A stretch of DNA of 64,000 nt. Source: UBA9676 sp035532275. Lineage in GTDB: Bacteria; Actinomycetota; Actinomycetes; Streptosporangiales; Streptosporangiaceae. Location: positions 28,965-92,964 of the forward strand of contig DATKRG010000025.1 of the NCBI GenBank assembly GCA_035532275.1, written 5' to 3'. Both the position numbers and the translations under genes were made by a program. Below, piece after piece: positions 8,285 to 19,227 of this stretch (positions are counted from its first letter, which is position 1; every line of letters starts with the position of its first letter). The notes under the pieces were generated by a model that worked only from the letters and a program-made list of their open reading frames with translations, searched no databases and had not been told where the DNA came from.

Positions 8285-9415
8285 TCAGCGGCCGTTGAAC
8301 GCGTCCCGCAGCCGGGAGAAGAACCCCTGCTGGCCGGGCGCGAACCTGCCCGGCGGGGCCTCCTCGCCCCGCAGCTTCGCCAGCTGCCGGAGCAGGGCTT
8401 CCTGCTCCTCGTCGAGATTGGCTGGGGTCTCCACCGTCACGTGGATGACCAGGTCACCGCGGCCGGAGTCGTTCAGGTGCCGCACTCCCAGCCCGTAGAG
8501 CGGGATGACCTGGCCGGACTGGGTGCCCGGGCGGATGTCCAGGTCACGTGCCCCGTCCAGGGTCTCCACCGACAGCGTTGCGCCCACCGCGGCGGAGACC
8601 ATCGGGATGGTGACGGTGCAGTGCAGGTCGTCGCCCTGGCGCTCGAAGATCGGGTGCGGCCGCTGGACGATCTCCAGGAACAGGTCGCCGGGCGGCCCGC
8701 CGCCGGGGCCGATCTCGCCCTCGCCCGCCAGCTGGATGTGGGTGCCGTCCTCCACCCCGGCCGGGATCCGCACCTTGATGGTGCGCCTGGTGCGCACCCG
8801 GCCGTCCGCGTCGCATTCGGGGCACGGCCGCCGGATGATCGTGCCGAAGCCGCCGCAGGCCGGGCATGGCCGCGAGGTCATCACCTGGCCCAGGAACGAG
8901 CGGGTGACCTGGCTCACCTCACCGCGGCCGCCACACACGTCACAGGTCTCAGGATGGGTGCCTGGCGCGGTGCCCTCACCCGAGCAGGTGGGGCACACGA
9001 CCGCCGTGTCCACCACCAGGTCCCTGGTCGTCCCGAACGCGCACTCGGCGAGGTCGAGGTCCACCCGGATGGTGGCGTTGCGGCCCCGGCGGGCACGGCT
9101 GCGCGGCCCGCGCCCGCCCGCCCCCGCGCCGAAGAAGGCGTCCATGATGTCGCTGAACGGGAAGCCGGCCCCGAACCCGCCTGGCCCGGGTGCCCCGGCC
9201 CGGGCGAACGGGTCCGCCCCGAGGTCGTACATCTGGCGCTTCTCAGGGTCCGACAGCACCTCGTAGGCCTGCGTGATCTCCTTGAAGCGCTCCTGCGTCT
9301 GCGGGTCCGGGTTCACGTCCGGGTGCAGCTCACGGGCGAGACGGCGATAGGCCTTCTTGATCTCGTCAGCGCTGGCGTCGCGGCGGACCCCGAGGATCCC
9401 GTAGTAGTCGTTCAC
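8285..9415 (-). CDS. dnaJ: Chaperone DnaJ
   Basis: A 376-residue class I J-protein. J domain at residues 3-67 with HPD, a Gly/Phe-rich linker, four zinc-binding repeats (CPTCSGEG, CDVCGGRG, CPACGGFG, CPECDADG) and two C-terminal substrate domains. It stimulates DnaK ATPase and delivers unfolded proteins. GTG start at 9415, only 2 bp after the hrcA stop. This is the hrcA-linked DnaJ2-type copy of actinobacteria; no dnaK or grpE lies in the window. Expected to be under HrcA control through the upstream CIRCE site. Confidence 0.95.
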   Translation of the reverse strand: MNDYYGILGVRRDASADEIKKAYRRLARELHPDVNPDPQTQERFKEITQAYEVLSDPEKRQMYDLGADPFARAGAPGPGGFGAGFPFSDIMDAFFGAGAGGRGPRSRARRGRNATIRVDLDLAECAFGTTRDLVVDTAVVCPTCSGEGTAPGTHPETCDVCGGRGEVSQVTRSFLGQVMTSRPCPACGGFGTIIRRPCPECDADGRVRTRRTIKVRIPAGVEDGTHIQLAGEGEIGPGGGPPGDLFLEIVQRPHPIFERQGDDLHCTVTIPMVSAAVGATLSVETLDGARDLDIRPGTQSGQVIPLYGLGVRHLNDSGRGDLVIHVTVETPANLDEEQEALLRQLAKLRGEEAPPGRFAPGQQGFFSRLRDAFNGR

Positions 9416-9417
9416 CG

Positions 9418-10431
9418 TCAGGAACCTGCCAGGATCTGGCCGACGTACCGTGCCACCGCTCGCACCGCTCCCATCGCCGTGGGGTAGTCCATCCGGGTCG
9501 GGCCGAGCACCCCGAGCCTGGCCACCGCCTGGTCGCCGGTCCCGTAGCCCACCGCCACCAGGGAGGTGCTGCGCAGGCCCGCCACCGGGTTCTCCGCCCC
9601 GATCCGGACCGTCACCATGGACTGGTCCGCCGACTCACCCAGCAGCCGCATGAGCACCACCTGCTCTTCGAGCGATTCGAGGACCTCCCGCAGGCCCTGG
9701 GAGAAGTCGGCCGGGGTGAGGTTGGACGCCCCGCCGACCACGACTTTCTCTTCGTTCCGCTCGACCAGGGTCTCCAGGATCACCGAGAACACGGCGGCGG
9801 CGTTGGGCCGGTCGCCGGCCTGGACGCGCTCGGGCAGCTCGGCGACGACCGAGGCCACCTCGGTCAGCATCCGCCCGTCGAGGCAGGCGTTCAGGACCGC
9901 CCGCAGCTGGGTGACCGCCTCCTCCTCGATTGGCCCGGGCAGCTCGACCGTCCGCTGCTCCACCCGGCCGGTGTCGGTGATGAGGACCAGCAGCAGCCGC
10001 TCGGCCGCGAGCGGGATGAGCTCCACATGCCGGACCGTGGACCTGGTGAGGGAGGGGTACTGGACCACGGCCACCTGCCGGGTCAGCTGGGCCAGCAGCC
10101 GCACCGTGCGCATGACCACGTCGTCCAGGTCATAGGCGCCGGCCAGGAACGTCTCTATCGCCCGGCGCTCGGCCACCGACAGCGGCTTGACCCCGGACAG
10201 CCGGTCCACGAACAGCCGGTACCCCTTGTCGGTGGGAATCCGGCCCGCGCTGGTGTGCGGCTGGGCGATGTAGCCCTGCTCCTCGAGCACGGCCATGTCG
10301 TTGCGGATGGTCGCCGGTGACACATCCAGGTGATGCCGGTCGACGAGCGTCTTCGAGCCCACCGGTTCCATGGTGGACACGTAGTCCTGCACGATAGCGC
10401 GAAGGACAGCGAGCTTCCTGTCGTCGAGCAC
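9418..10431 (-). CDS. hrcA: Heat-inducible transcription repressor HrcA
   Basis: A 337-residue HrcA. N-terminal winged helix (VLDDRKLAVLRAIVQDYVST, then VSPATIRNDMAVLEEQGYI) followed by the GAF-like dimerisation domain. It represses heat-shock genes by binding CIRCE. I start it at GTG 10431, matching the family's opening and preceded by GAGAGGGG; a longer frame to 10530 would run across the operator. A perfect CIRCE lies 12 bp upstream, so hrcA-dnaJ is autoregulated. Confidence 0.95.
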   Translation of the reverse strand: MLDDRKLAVLRAIVQDYVSTMEPVGSKTLVDRHHLDVSPATIRNDMAVLEEQGYIAQPHTSAGRIPTDKGYRLFVDRLSGVKPLSVAERRAIETFLAGAYDLDDVVMRTVRLLAQLTRQVAVVQYPSLTRSTVRHVELIPLAAERLLLVLITDTGRVEQRTVELPGPIEEEAVTQLRAVLNACLDGRMLTEVASVVAELPERVQAGDRPNAAAVFSVILETLVERNEEKVVVGGASNLTPADFSQGLREVLESLEEQVVLMRLLGESADQSMVTVRIGAENPVAGLRSTSLVAVGYGTGDQAVARLGVLGPTRMDYPTAMGAVRAVARYVGQILAGS

Positions 10432-10443
10432 GTGTCCCCTCTC

Positions 10444-10468
10444 TGGCACTCGGTCATCCCGAGTGCCA
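10444..10468. promoter_or_regulatory. CIRCE operator (HrcA binding site)
   Basis: TGGCACTC, 9 bases, GAGTGCCA: perfect 8-bp arms with the 9-bp spacer of the CIRCE consensus (TTAGCACTC-N9-GAGTGCTAA). It sits between the hrcA start codon and the upstream intergenic region, the standard location for autoregulation of hrcA-dnaJ. Confidence 0.92.
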
Positions 10469-10690
10469 AGTCTATGGCGGACAGGGCATCCTGGCACAGT
10501 TCCACTGGCACTGGCAGCCAGACAACTCACGCATACCCGGCAGGCCAGGGGTGACTCTGGGTCAGGTGGCCCAGGCCGGCCCCGGTGATCCGGTAGGTTC
10601 GTGCGCAGCGGTTCGGTGCCTGGTGGCCGGCCGCGCGACAGGGCCGGTCCAGCACCCCGCTGCCGCCGGGCTCACCGACGGTGGAGTGGC

Positions 10691-11539
10691 ATGAGGCGGG
10701 AGTACGGACCAGATGCCCTCGCGGACGCGCAGCGCCGCAAGCGGGCAGAGATCCCGCAGGTCGCGGCCGAGCGCGGGCTCGTGGTGGAGGAGGCTGGGGG
10801 CGGCTTTTGCGGTGCCGTCGTTGACTGCGACAAGCAGGTCGTGACGCTGGAGGACCGGTGGGGGAGACAGCGGGTTTTCCCGCTCATGCGGGGTGGGTTC
10901 TGGCTGGATGGCGAGCCGGTCACCCTGGTCCGGCCTGCCCCGGCCACGCTGAGCCAGGCGGCCGCCAGCGCCCGCACCGCCTCCGGGTCGCTGGCGGCGC
11001 CCCGGCCCCCCGCGGGGACCGCCGCCCGGGCGCGGGTGGCCAGGGCCAGCCGGATCTATGTGGAGGGCCGTCACGACGCCGACCTGGTCGAGAAGATCTG
11101 GGGGGACGACCTGCGCGAGGTCGCCGTGGTCGTGGAGTACCTGGCCGGGGTGGACCATCTCCCCGCGATCGTGGACAGCTTCGCCCCGGGCCCGCTGCGC
11201 AGGCTCGGTGTGCTCGTCGACCACCTGGTAGCGGGAAGCAAGGAGAGCCGGATCGCGGCTCAGGTCAGCTCGCCGCACGTGCTGGTGGTCGGCCACCCCT
11301 TCGTGGACATCTGGCAGGCCGTCCGGCCCGCCAGCCTTGGCATCGATGCCTGGCCCGACGTCCCGCGGGGCACATCCTGGAAAGAGGGCGTGCTGGCGGC
11401 GCTGGGCTGGGACTGCGACCCGGCCACCGGCTGGCGGCGGATTCTGTCCGCCGCGACCAGCTACACCGACCTCGAGCCGGTGCTGCTCGGCCGGGTCGAG
11501 GAACTGATCGACTTCGTCACAGCACCGGGAACCGGGTAA
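10691..11539 (+). CDS. DUF3097 family protein
   Basis: A 282-residue protein of the actinobacterial DUF3097 family, commonly found beside hrcA. Visible pieces include an N-terminal beta-rich segment (GFCGAVVDCDKQVVTLEDRW), an Ala-rich linker, then a conserved core (IYVEGRHDADLVEKIWGDDL, VVVEYLAGVDHLPAIV, VGHPFVDIWQAV) that recalls Toprim-like nucleotidyl folds with an acidic Asp-x-Asp-rich pattern. I do not know its function. ATG at 10691 (MRREYGPDALAD) fits the family start. It diverges from hrcA. Confidence 0.8.
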   Translation: MRREYGPDALADAQRRKRAEIPQVAAERGLVVEEAGGGFCGAVVDCDKQVVTLEDRWGRQRVFPLMRGGFWLDGEPVTLVRPAPATLSQAAASARTASGSLAAPRPPAGTAARARVARASRIYVEGRHDADLVEKIWGDDLREVAVVVEYLAGVDHLPAIVDSFAPGPLRRLGVLVDHLVAGSKESRIAAQVSSPHVLVVGHPFVDIWQAVRPASLGIDAWPDVPRGTSWKEGVLAALGWDCDPATGWRRILSAATSYTDLEPVLLGRVEELIDFVTAPGTG

Positions 11540-11581
11540 CGCGTCACCTACGTTGAGGAGTGACAGAACCGCAGAGGAGCC

Positions 11582-13060
11582 ATGACCAGCCACCCGCACG
11601 AGCCCGCCGCCGAATGGCCGCCTCCCCAGGAGGGAAGGCCGGCCGACCATGGGCAGCGGATACCCGTGCCGCCCGACGACTGGCCCGCCAGGCCCGGGCA
11701 GCGGCATGCGGCGGACCAGCCGGCCAACGGCCGCCGGGCGCCGGGCGGCTACCCGCCCAACGGCCACCCGGCTAACGGCTACCCGGCTAACGGGGTGCCG
11801 CTGCCGCTGGCCGGCCCTGGCGGGACGGGTTACGGCTATCCCCCGGACCATCCATCCGGTGACGATTTCGGGGTGGGCGGCTACCAGGACTACCCGCCAA
11901 ATCCCGGCTACCCCGATCTGCCTGACTACCAGCAGGACGGGTACTACGCCGGCAGCTACCTGGCGACCCCCGACTACCCGCCGATGCCCGATTACCCGCC
12001 GGCACCTGACTATCCGCCGATGCTGGACTACGGCTACGGCGGTTACCCCGCCACCGACTACCTGCCGGACCCGCCCGGCCACCAGGACCCGCCCGGCCAC
12101 CAGGACCTGCCGGCCCGCCCGGAGCCGCCCGGGCACCCGGACGGCGGCCACACCGGTCCCGCCTACCCACCGAACGGCTATCCCATCGCCGGCTACCCTG
12201 CCGCCGGCTACCCGGCTGCCGGCTATCCGGCCCCGGACAGCCGGGTCTCCCACGACGAGTACGTCCACCCCCGCGACCAAGCCGCCGCGGCGCCCCCGGC
12301 CCAGGCAGGGCCTCCACCGCCCGAGACGGCGGCCTTGCTTGCCGAGGCGTCGGCCCTGCTGGGAGGCGCCCCGGCACCGGCCAGGACGCCAACACCGCTG
12401 CCGGACGGCCACACACCGCCCGACGGCATCCCGCTGCCACCCGCCGGCGGCCACGCACCACCGGCCGCCACCGGCGCCCCGCTGGCCGCCTCCCCGCTGG
12501 CCGCCTCCCCGCCGACCGGCGCCCCACTGACCGGCGCCCCACTGACCGGCTCCCCTGCCCCGCTGACGGGCATCCCGCGGCCACCCGCCGGCAGCCACGC
12601 ACCACCGTCTGACGGCCACGCACCGCTGACCGGTGTCCCCTCACCGCCTGGCGGGACCGCGCCGCCGGCCAGCACCCGTTCCCGGGCCGCCGGGACCCGC
12701 ACGGCCGGGGCCGAGGACACCCAGCGGGCCATGCTCGGCTACCTGACGGTGCCGTTCTTCGGCCCGCTGATCCCGCTGGTCGTCTACCTGCTGTCGCTGC
12801 GCAGCTCACGCTGGGCCCGCGCGCATGCCGCGCAGGCGGTGAACGTCTGGCTCACCGGGCTCCTGTACGACCTGTCCGCGGCGATCATGGGCGCGATGCT
12901 CTTCCTGGACTCGCCGAAGGTCGCGCTGGCCGTCGTGGTGCCGCTGGTCGCGGCGCTGTGGGCGACCACGCTGGTGTTCCTGCTGCGCGCCGCGGCGGCC
13001 GCGAGCCGGGGTATGAGCTATACGATCCCCCGCTGGCTGTGCACTCCCATGTTCCGCTAG
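11582..13060 (+). CDS. Pro/Tyr-rich DUF4870-type membrane protein
   Basis: A 492-residue protein. The first ~370 residues are low-complexity, rich in Pro, Gly, Tyr and Ala, with tandem GYPA and DYPP motifs; the C-terminal 120 residues hold about three membrane segments with ARAHAAQAVNVWLTG, typical of DUF4870. The core family is a small membrane protein of unknown function. The long cytoplasmic tail of GYP repeats may act as a scaffold; that is inference. Good ribosome-binding site GAGGAG ahead of ATG 11582. Converges on hemW with 7 bp between stops. Confidence 0.8.
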   Translation: MTSHPHEPAAEWPPPQEGRPADHGQRIPVPPDDWPARPGQRHAADQPANGRRAPGGYPPNGHPANGYPANGVPLPLAGPGGTGYGYPPDHPSGDDFGVGGYQDYPPNPGYPDLPDYQQDGYYAGSYLATPDYPPMPDYPPAPDYPPMLDYGYGGYPATDYLPDPPGHQDPPGHQDLPARPEPPGHPDGGHTGPAYPPNGYPIAGYPAAGYPAAGYPAPDSRVSHDEYVHPRDQAAAAPPAQAGPPPPETAALLAEASALLGGAPAPARTPTPLPDGHTPPDGIPLPPAGGHAPPAATGAPLAASPLAASPPTGAPLTGAPLTGSPAPLTGIPRPPAGSHAPPSDGHAPLTGVPSPPGGTAPPASTRSRAAGTRTAGAEDTQRAMLGYLTVPFFGPLIPLVVYLLSLRSSRWARAHAAQAVNVWLTGLLYDLSAAIMGAMLFLDSPKVALAVVVPLVAALWATTLVFLLRAAAAASRGMSYTIPRWLCTPMFR

Positions 13061-13067
13061 CCGGCTG

Positions 13068-14288
13068 CTAGCCGGTCAGGTCCCGGACGACGGCGTCCGC
13101 CAGCAGCCGGCCCTGGCGGGTGAGGACGAGCCGGCCCGCCGCGTACGCGGCCTGCTGCGCCAGCCCGCCCGCCACGGCGCCGGCGGCCGCGGCCCGGCCC
13201 GGCTGGTCCAGGTCGGCCAGAGGACAGCCGCCAGCCAGCCGGGTCAGCAGCAGCACCCGTTCCAGCCACTGCTCTCGTTCAGTCAGGATCTCCCGTGCCT
13301 GTGCCGGGCTGGCGCCGGCCGCGATCCGTGCGGCGTAAGCGGCGGGGTGCTTGACGTTCCACCACCGGGTGCCCGCGACGTGGCTGTGCGCGCCGGGCCC
13401 CGCTCCCCACCAGTCCCCGCCGGTCCAGTAGAGCAGGTTGTGCCGGCACCGCGCGGCCTCGCCGGCCGCCCAGTTGGAGATCTCGTACCAGCTCAGGCCG
13501 TGCGCGGACAGGACCTCGTCGGCGATCAGGTAACGGTCGGCCATCGCGTCGTCGTCCGGGGCCGGCACCTCCCCGCGCCCGATCCGCGCCGCCAGCGCGG
13601 TGCCCGTCTCCACGATCAGCGCGTAGGCGGAGATGTGGTCGGGGCCAGCGGCCAGCGCGGCCGTCAGCGACTCCCGCCAGTCGGCGTCACTTTCGCCGGG
13701 GGTGCCGTAGATCAGGTCCAGGCTGACGTGCTCGAACCCGGCGGCCCGCGCCCACCGCGCGCACCGGGCCGGCCGGCCCGGCTCATGCACCCGGTCCAGG
13801 ACGGCCAGCACGTGCGGCACCGCGCTCTGCATGCCGAGCGAGATCCTGGTCATGCCGCCTGCCCGCAGCGCGGCCAGCCCCCGCTCGTCCACGGTCTCGG
13901 GGTTGGCCTCCACCGTCACCTCGGCGCCAGGCGCGAGCCCGAACTCGCCGCCGATGGCCCGCAAGATCGCGGCCAGGTCACCGGGCGGCAGCAGGGTCGG
14001 GGTCCCGCCGCCGAAGAAGACGGTCGTCACCGGCAGGTCGGCGGCACCGAGCACCCGGCGGGCCAGCCGGACCTCGGCGACCGCCAGGCTGGCGTAGGTA
14101 TCCCGGCTGGCCCCGGCACCGAGTTCGGCGGCGGTGTAGGTGTTGAAGTCGCAGTAGCCACAGCGTGCCCGGCAGAAGGGCACATGCACATAGATGCCGA
14201 ACGGATGCTTTCCCAGCCCGCCGACCGCCCCCGCGGGCAGTGCGCCGTCGGCCGGCGCTGGCTCGCCGTCCGGGAGTGTGCTGGGCAT
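13068..14288 (-). CDS. hemW: Radical SAM protein HemW
   Basis: A 406-residue HemN-like radical SAM protein. The [4Fe-4S]-binding CRARCGYC motif is followed by FNTYT near residue 45, with FFGGGTPTLL and the HemW C-terminal domain downstream. HemW is a heme chaperone that delivers heme to respiratory enzymes; many homologues are misannotated as coproporphyrinogen dehydrogenase. ATG at 14288 gives a short variable leader. It follows lepA in many actinobacteria; here the MOSC gene lies between. Confidence 0.9.
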   Translation of the reverse strand: MPSTLPDGEPAPADGALPAGAVGGLGKHPFGIYVHVPFCRARCGYCDFNTYTAAELGAGASRDTYASLAVAEVRLARRVLGAADLPVTTVFFGGGTPTLLPPGDLAAILRAIGGEFGLAPGAEVTVEANPETVDERGLAALRAGGMTRISLGMQSAVPHVLAVLDRVHEPGRPARCARWARAAGFEHVSLDLIYGTPGESDADWRESLTAALAAGPDHISAYALIVETGTALAARIGRGEVPAPDDDAMADRYLIADEVLSAHGLSWYEISNWAAGEAARCRHNLLYWTGGDWWGAGPGAHSHVAGTRWWNVKHPAAYAARIAAGASPAQAREILTEREQWLERVLLLTRLAGGCPLADLDQPGRAAAAGAVAGGLAQQAAYAAGRLVLTRQGRLLADAVVRDLTG

Positions 14289-14302
14289 GTCAGCGCATCC
14301 GC

Positions 14303-14959
14303 TCAGCCCTGGGCGGCACGGCCGAGCACCGAGAGCGCGGCCTCGTCCCATGTGGCCGAGCGTCCCTCCACCCGCAGCAGCCGCCGCATCAGCCCGGCGT
14401 CGCCGTAGTAGCCGCGCATCGCATCGGCGACCGTGACCCGCTCGGCGGGGCGCGACAGGACCTCTACCGGGTCGCCCGCGCCCACCTGGCCCTCCTCGAG
14501 CACCCGCAGGTAGGCACCGGGCCGCCCGGCGTCGGCAAACCGCTTCACCCAGTGGGGCTCATCGATCCACCCGGCGAAGACGGCACACGGGATCCGCGGC
14601 GAGGTGACCTGGACCACCGCCGAGCCGAGCCGCCACACCTCCCCGATCGGCGCGCCGGTGACCTCCATCCCGCTGGTGGTGATGTTCTCCCCGAACGCGC
14701 CGCTGGCCAGTTCCCGGCCCAGCTGCTCCACCCACCAGTCCAGGTCCTCCCTGGCGTAGACGTACAGGGCCTGCTCGACTCCGCCGTGGTCGGGCTTGTC
14801 GACCTGCTCGTCCCCGGCCAGGCCGAGCTTGCCGACCGCGACCGGCCCGGAGACCGGCCGCTTGTCGATCGCCGTGCGCCCGAGCCGCCCGGCCCACTGC
14901 GCGTCCCGCCCCTGCCCGGTATTGACTGAGACCACCTGTGCCGCCGCCACACACCGCAC
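14303..14959 (-). CDS. MOSC-domain protein
   Basis: A 218-residue stand-alone MOSC protein. The domain's conserved features are visible: VVSVNTG near the N-terminus, GDEQVDKPDHGG, GAFGENITTSG and the invariant cysteine in SPRIPCAVFAG. A C-terminal 3-alpha helical segment (LSVLGRAAQG end) follows. MOSC proteins handle sulfur bound to the molybdenum cofactor or detoxify N-hydroxylated bases (YiiM type). I start at GTG 14959; GTG 14950 is equally possible. Divergent from the DUF1707 gene. Confidence 0.85.
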   Translation of the reverse strand: MRCVAAAQVVSVNTGQGRDAQWAGRLGRTAIDKRPVSGPVAVGKLGLAGDEQVDKPDHGGVEQALYVYAREDLDWWVEQLGRELASGAFGENITTSGMEVTGAPIGEVWRLGSAVVQVTSPRIPCAVFAGWIDEPHWVKRFADAGRPGAYLRVLEEGQVGAGDPVEVLSRPAERVTVADAMRGYYGDAGLMRRLLRVEGRSATWDEAALSVLGRAAQG

Positions 14960-15077
14960 GGTATCCGGCCAGCCGGGCCAGGAGCGAACCGGTTCCGGCA
15001 CGCCAGCGATCTTGGGGGATGGCGTGGGCTTTGCCCCGCCGACGCCACTATTGTGAGGGCGACGGGCGGGAGGCGAC

Positions 15078-15611
15078 ATGACGATCGGACCATACGGATC
15101 TGGCGGGGAAGACCGTGCCCAGCTGCGTGTGTCCAGCTTGGACCGGGATCGCGCGATCGATCTGCTGCAAGGGGCATTCAGCTTCGGGCGGATGACCAAG
15201 GAGGAATACGACTCGCGGTCCGCACGGGCGCTGGAGGCGCAGACCTTCGCTGATCTGGACACGCTGGTGGTGGATCTGCCGGCCGCGGGCCCGCCCTATC
15301 CGGGGACCGCACAGCAGCCGGGAGCGTGGGCGTACCCGGGGCGGGTGGTGCCGACCAACGCGCTGGCGATCACCTCGATGGTGTGCGGGATCGTCCAGTT
15401 CTTCGGGCCCTGGCTGCTCGCGACCATCCCGGCCATCGTGTGCGGCCACATCGCCCGGCGCCAGATCCGGCAGACCGGGGAGCAGGGGGCCGGCATGGCA
15501 CTGGCCGGGCTGATCCTGGGCTGGGCGGGGGCCGCCCTGACGGTGATCTTCGTCCTGGTCATCGTCATCGTGGTGATCGCGGCCAGCAGCCACTCCCCCA
15601 CCACGCCCTGA
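15078..15611 (+). CDS. DUF1707 and DUF4190 membrane protein
   Basis: A 177-residue protein. Residues 12-65 form the DUF1707 (SHOCT-like) helical domain (LRVSSLDRDRAIDLLQGAF, MTKEEYDSR); residues 90-170 form a DUF4190 domain with two hydrophobic segments around GHIARRQIRQTGEQGAGMAL. Such proteins are common in actinobacteria as small regulatory membrane proteins of unknown role. ATG at 15078; converges on lepA. Confidence 0.82.
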   Translation: MTIGPYGSGGEDRAQLRVSSLDRDRAIDLLQGAFSFGRMTKEEYDSRSARALEAQTFADLDTLVVDLPAAGPPYPGTAQQPGAWAYPGRVVPTNALAITSMVCGIVQFFGPWLLATIPAIVCGHIARRQIRQTGEQGAGMALAGLILGWAGAALTVIFVLVIVIVVIAASSHSPTTP

Positions 15612-15637
15612 CCCGTGTCCGCCCGCCCGGCCAGCGG

Positions 15638-17560
<1,923 letters not shown>

Positions 17561-17807
17561 AGGAATCCGCCAGGGTCGACTCGGTTGCCGGGATGGGCTC
17601 CATGGTCGCATGCTGGCCGGGGTGCCCTGGCCGTCCGGGTGCCACGGCGGCGGCTGGTTTGAGCCAGGCCCGGTGATTGGGCTATCCTGCAACGTCGGCA
17701 TGGATGCGCGCTGAGCAGGTGGGCGGCGCTCCCGCGGGCGCGATCAGCGCGCCCGTCGGCTAGCCAGAGCCGGCCAGCCAGACCAGCACCCCAAGCGAGG
17801 CTTCCGC

Positions 17808-18077
17808 GTGGCGAACATCAAGTCCCAGATCAAGCGCAACAAGCAGAACGAGAAGGCCCGGCTGCGCAACAAGGCAGTCAAGTCGTCGCTGAAGTCCAGC
17901 GTGCGCAAGTTCCGCGAGGCGGCCGACGCCGGCGACGCGGACGCCGCGACCACGGCCATGCGCGACGCCTGCCGCAGCCTTGACAAGGCGGCCAGCAAGG
18001 GCGTCATCCACAAGAGCCAGGCCGCGAACCGCAAGTCGGCCATCGCCAAGCGCGCCGCCGAACTCCAGCAGTCCTGA
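17808..18077 (+). CDS. rpsT: 30S ribosomal protein S20
   Basis: An 89-residue, Lys/Arg/Ala-rich helical protein opening MANIKSQIKRNKQNEKARLR, the classic S20 N-terminus; it binds 16S rRNA helices in the small subunit. GTG start at 17808. It lies between divergent lepA and convergent holA, the usual arrangement in actinobacteria. Confidence 0.97.
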   Translation: MANIKSQIKRNKQNEKARLRNKAVKSSLKSSVRKFREAADAGDADAATTAMRDACRSLDKAASKGVIHKSQAANRKSAIAKRAAELQQS

Positions 18078-18082
18078 CCCGC

Positions 18083-18103
18083 CAGCGGGCCTACCGCCCG
18101 CTG
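18083..18103. terminator. Hairpin between convergent rpsT and holA
   Basis: CAGCGGGC, loop CTACC, GCCCGCTG: a perfect 8-bp GC stem placed 6 bp after the rpsT stop and overlapping the holA stop codon. No U-run, as is usual in this GC range. Likely bidirectional termination. Confidence 0.6.
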
Positions 18104-19131
18104 CGGGACGCGACGATGGCGCGGATCGCGACCTCAAGCGCGTAACCGGGGCTTGTCCCCTCCCCCTTGACCCGCGCGTCGGCCTCGGCCACCGCCGCCA
18201 GCGCGCGGGCGATCCCGTCCGGCGCCCAGCCGCGCAGCTGCTGCCGCACCCGGTCGATCTTCCAGGGCGGCGCACCCACCTCGGCCGCCAGCGCGGCGGC
18301 TGACTGGCCACGCGGCGCGCCGCTCACCCGGCCCAGCAGCCGCACCCCCTGCGCCAGGCCGCTGCTGATCAGCACCGGGGGCACCCCGACCGCGAGCGCC
18401 CAGCGGAGCAGCTCCAGCGCCTCGGCCAGGCGCCCTTCCACCGCCCGGTCCGCCACCGAGAACCCGCTCGCCTCCGCCCGCCCCCGGTAGTACCTGGCGA
18501 CCACGGACTGGCTGATCACGCCGGTGGTGTCGGCGGCCAGCTGGCCGCAGGCGGACGCGATCTCCCGCAGGTCGGACCCGAGCGCGTCGATCAGCGCCCG
18601 CATGCCGCTGTCGTCGATGCTGCGCCCGGCCGCGCGGAACTCCTCCCGGACGAAGTCCATCCGGTCGGCCACCCGGGTGATCTTGGGGCATTCGATCACC
18701 CGCGCCCCGGTGCCCGCCAGGCTGGCCAGCAGCGCCTTGCCCTTCACGCCGCCGGCGTGGGTGACCACCAGCCACACCTCCGGCGGCGGGTCAGCGGCCA
18801 GCCGGGCCAGCTCGTCGGTGAGGTCCTTGCTGGCGTTCTGCGCGTCGCGGACGACCACCACGCAGCCGCCGCCGAACAGCGACGGGGCGGTGAGCGAACC
18901 CAGCTCACCCGGGCTCAGGCTGGCCGCTGCCACGTCGTGCACGCCGGCGCCGGGCGGCAGCAGGCCGGCGCTGTCGTCCGGGCCGGCACTGTCGTCCGGG
19001 GGCGCCCCGGCCGCGCTGGCGACCAGCCGGGCTACCGCCCGCTCGACCAGCAGTTCCTCTTCACCCACCACCACAGCCACCCGCGCACTGCTGGTGGTGG
19101 CGGTTCCGCCTGGGGCGGCCCGGGAAGCCAT
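18091..19131 (-). CDS. holA: DNA polymerase III delta subunit
   Basis: A 346-residue HolA, the clamp-loader delta subunit that opens the beta sliding clamp. It shows the family layout: RVAVVVGEEELLVERAV near the N-terminus, the central DAQNASKDLTDELARLAADP region, FVREEFRAAGRSIDDSGMRA and a C-terminal helical collar ending in EVAIRAIVASRSGR. ATG at 19131 (MASRAAPGG). No clamp-loader ATPase motif is expected in delta and none is seen. Confidence 0.9.
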   Translation of the reverse strand: MASRAAPGGTATTSSARVAVVVGEEELLVERAVARLVASAAGAPPDDSAGPDDSAGLLPPGAGVHDVAAASLSPGELGSLTAPSLFGGGCVVVVRDAQNASKDLTDELARLAADPPPEVWLVVTHAGGVKGKALLASLAGTGARVIECPKITRVADRMDFVREEFRAAGRSIDDSGMRALIDALGSDLREIASACGQLAADTTGVISQSVVARYYRGRAEASGFSVADRAVEGRLAEALELLRWALAVGVPPVLISSGLAQGVRLLGRVSGAPRGQSAAALAAEVGAPPWKIDRVRQQLRGWAPDGIARALAAVAEADARVKGEGTSPGYALEVAIRAIVASRSGR

Positions 19132-19227
19132 GCCTGAAGCATGCCATGCGGCGGTGGGCGGACGGGCCCGCAACGTCAGGCGGCGGCCAGGAAGCTGGCC
19201 CGGGCCGGCCTCAGGTCAGGGCCGGCC

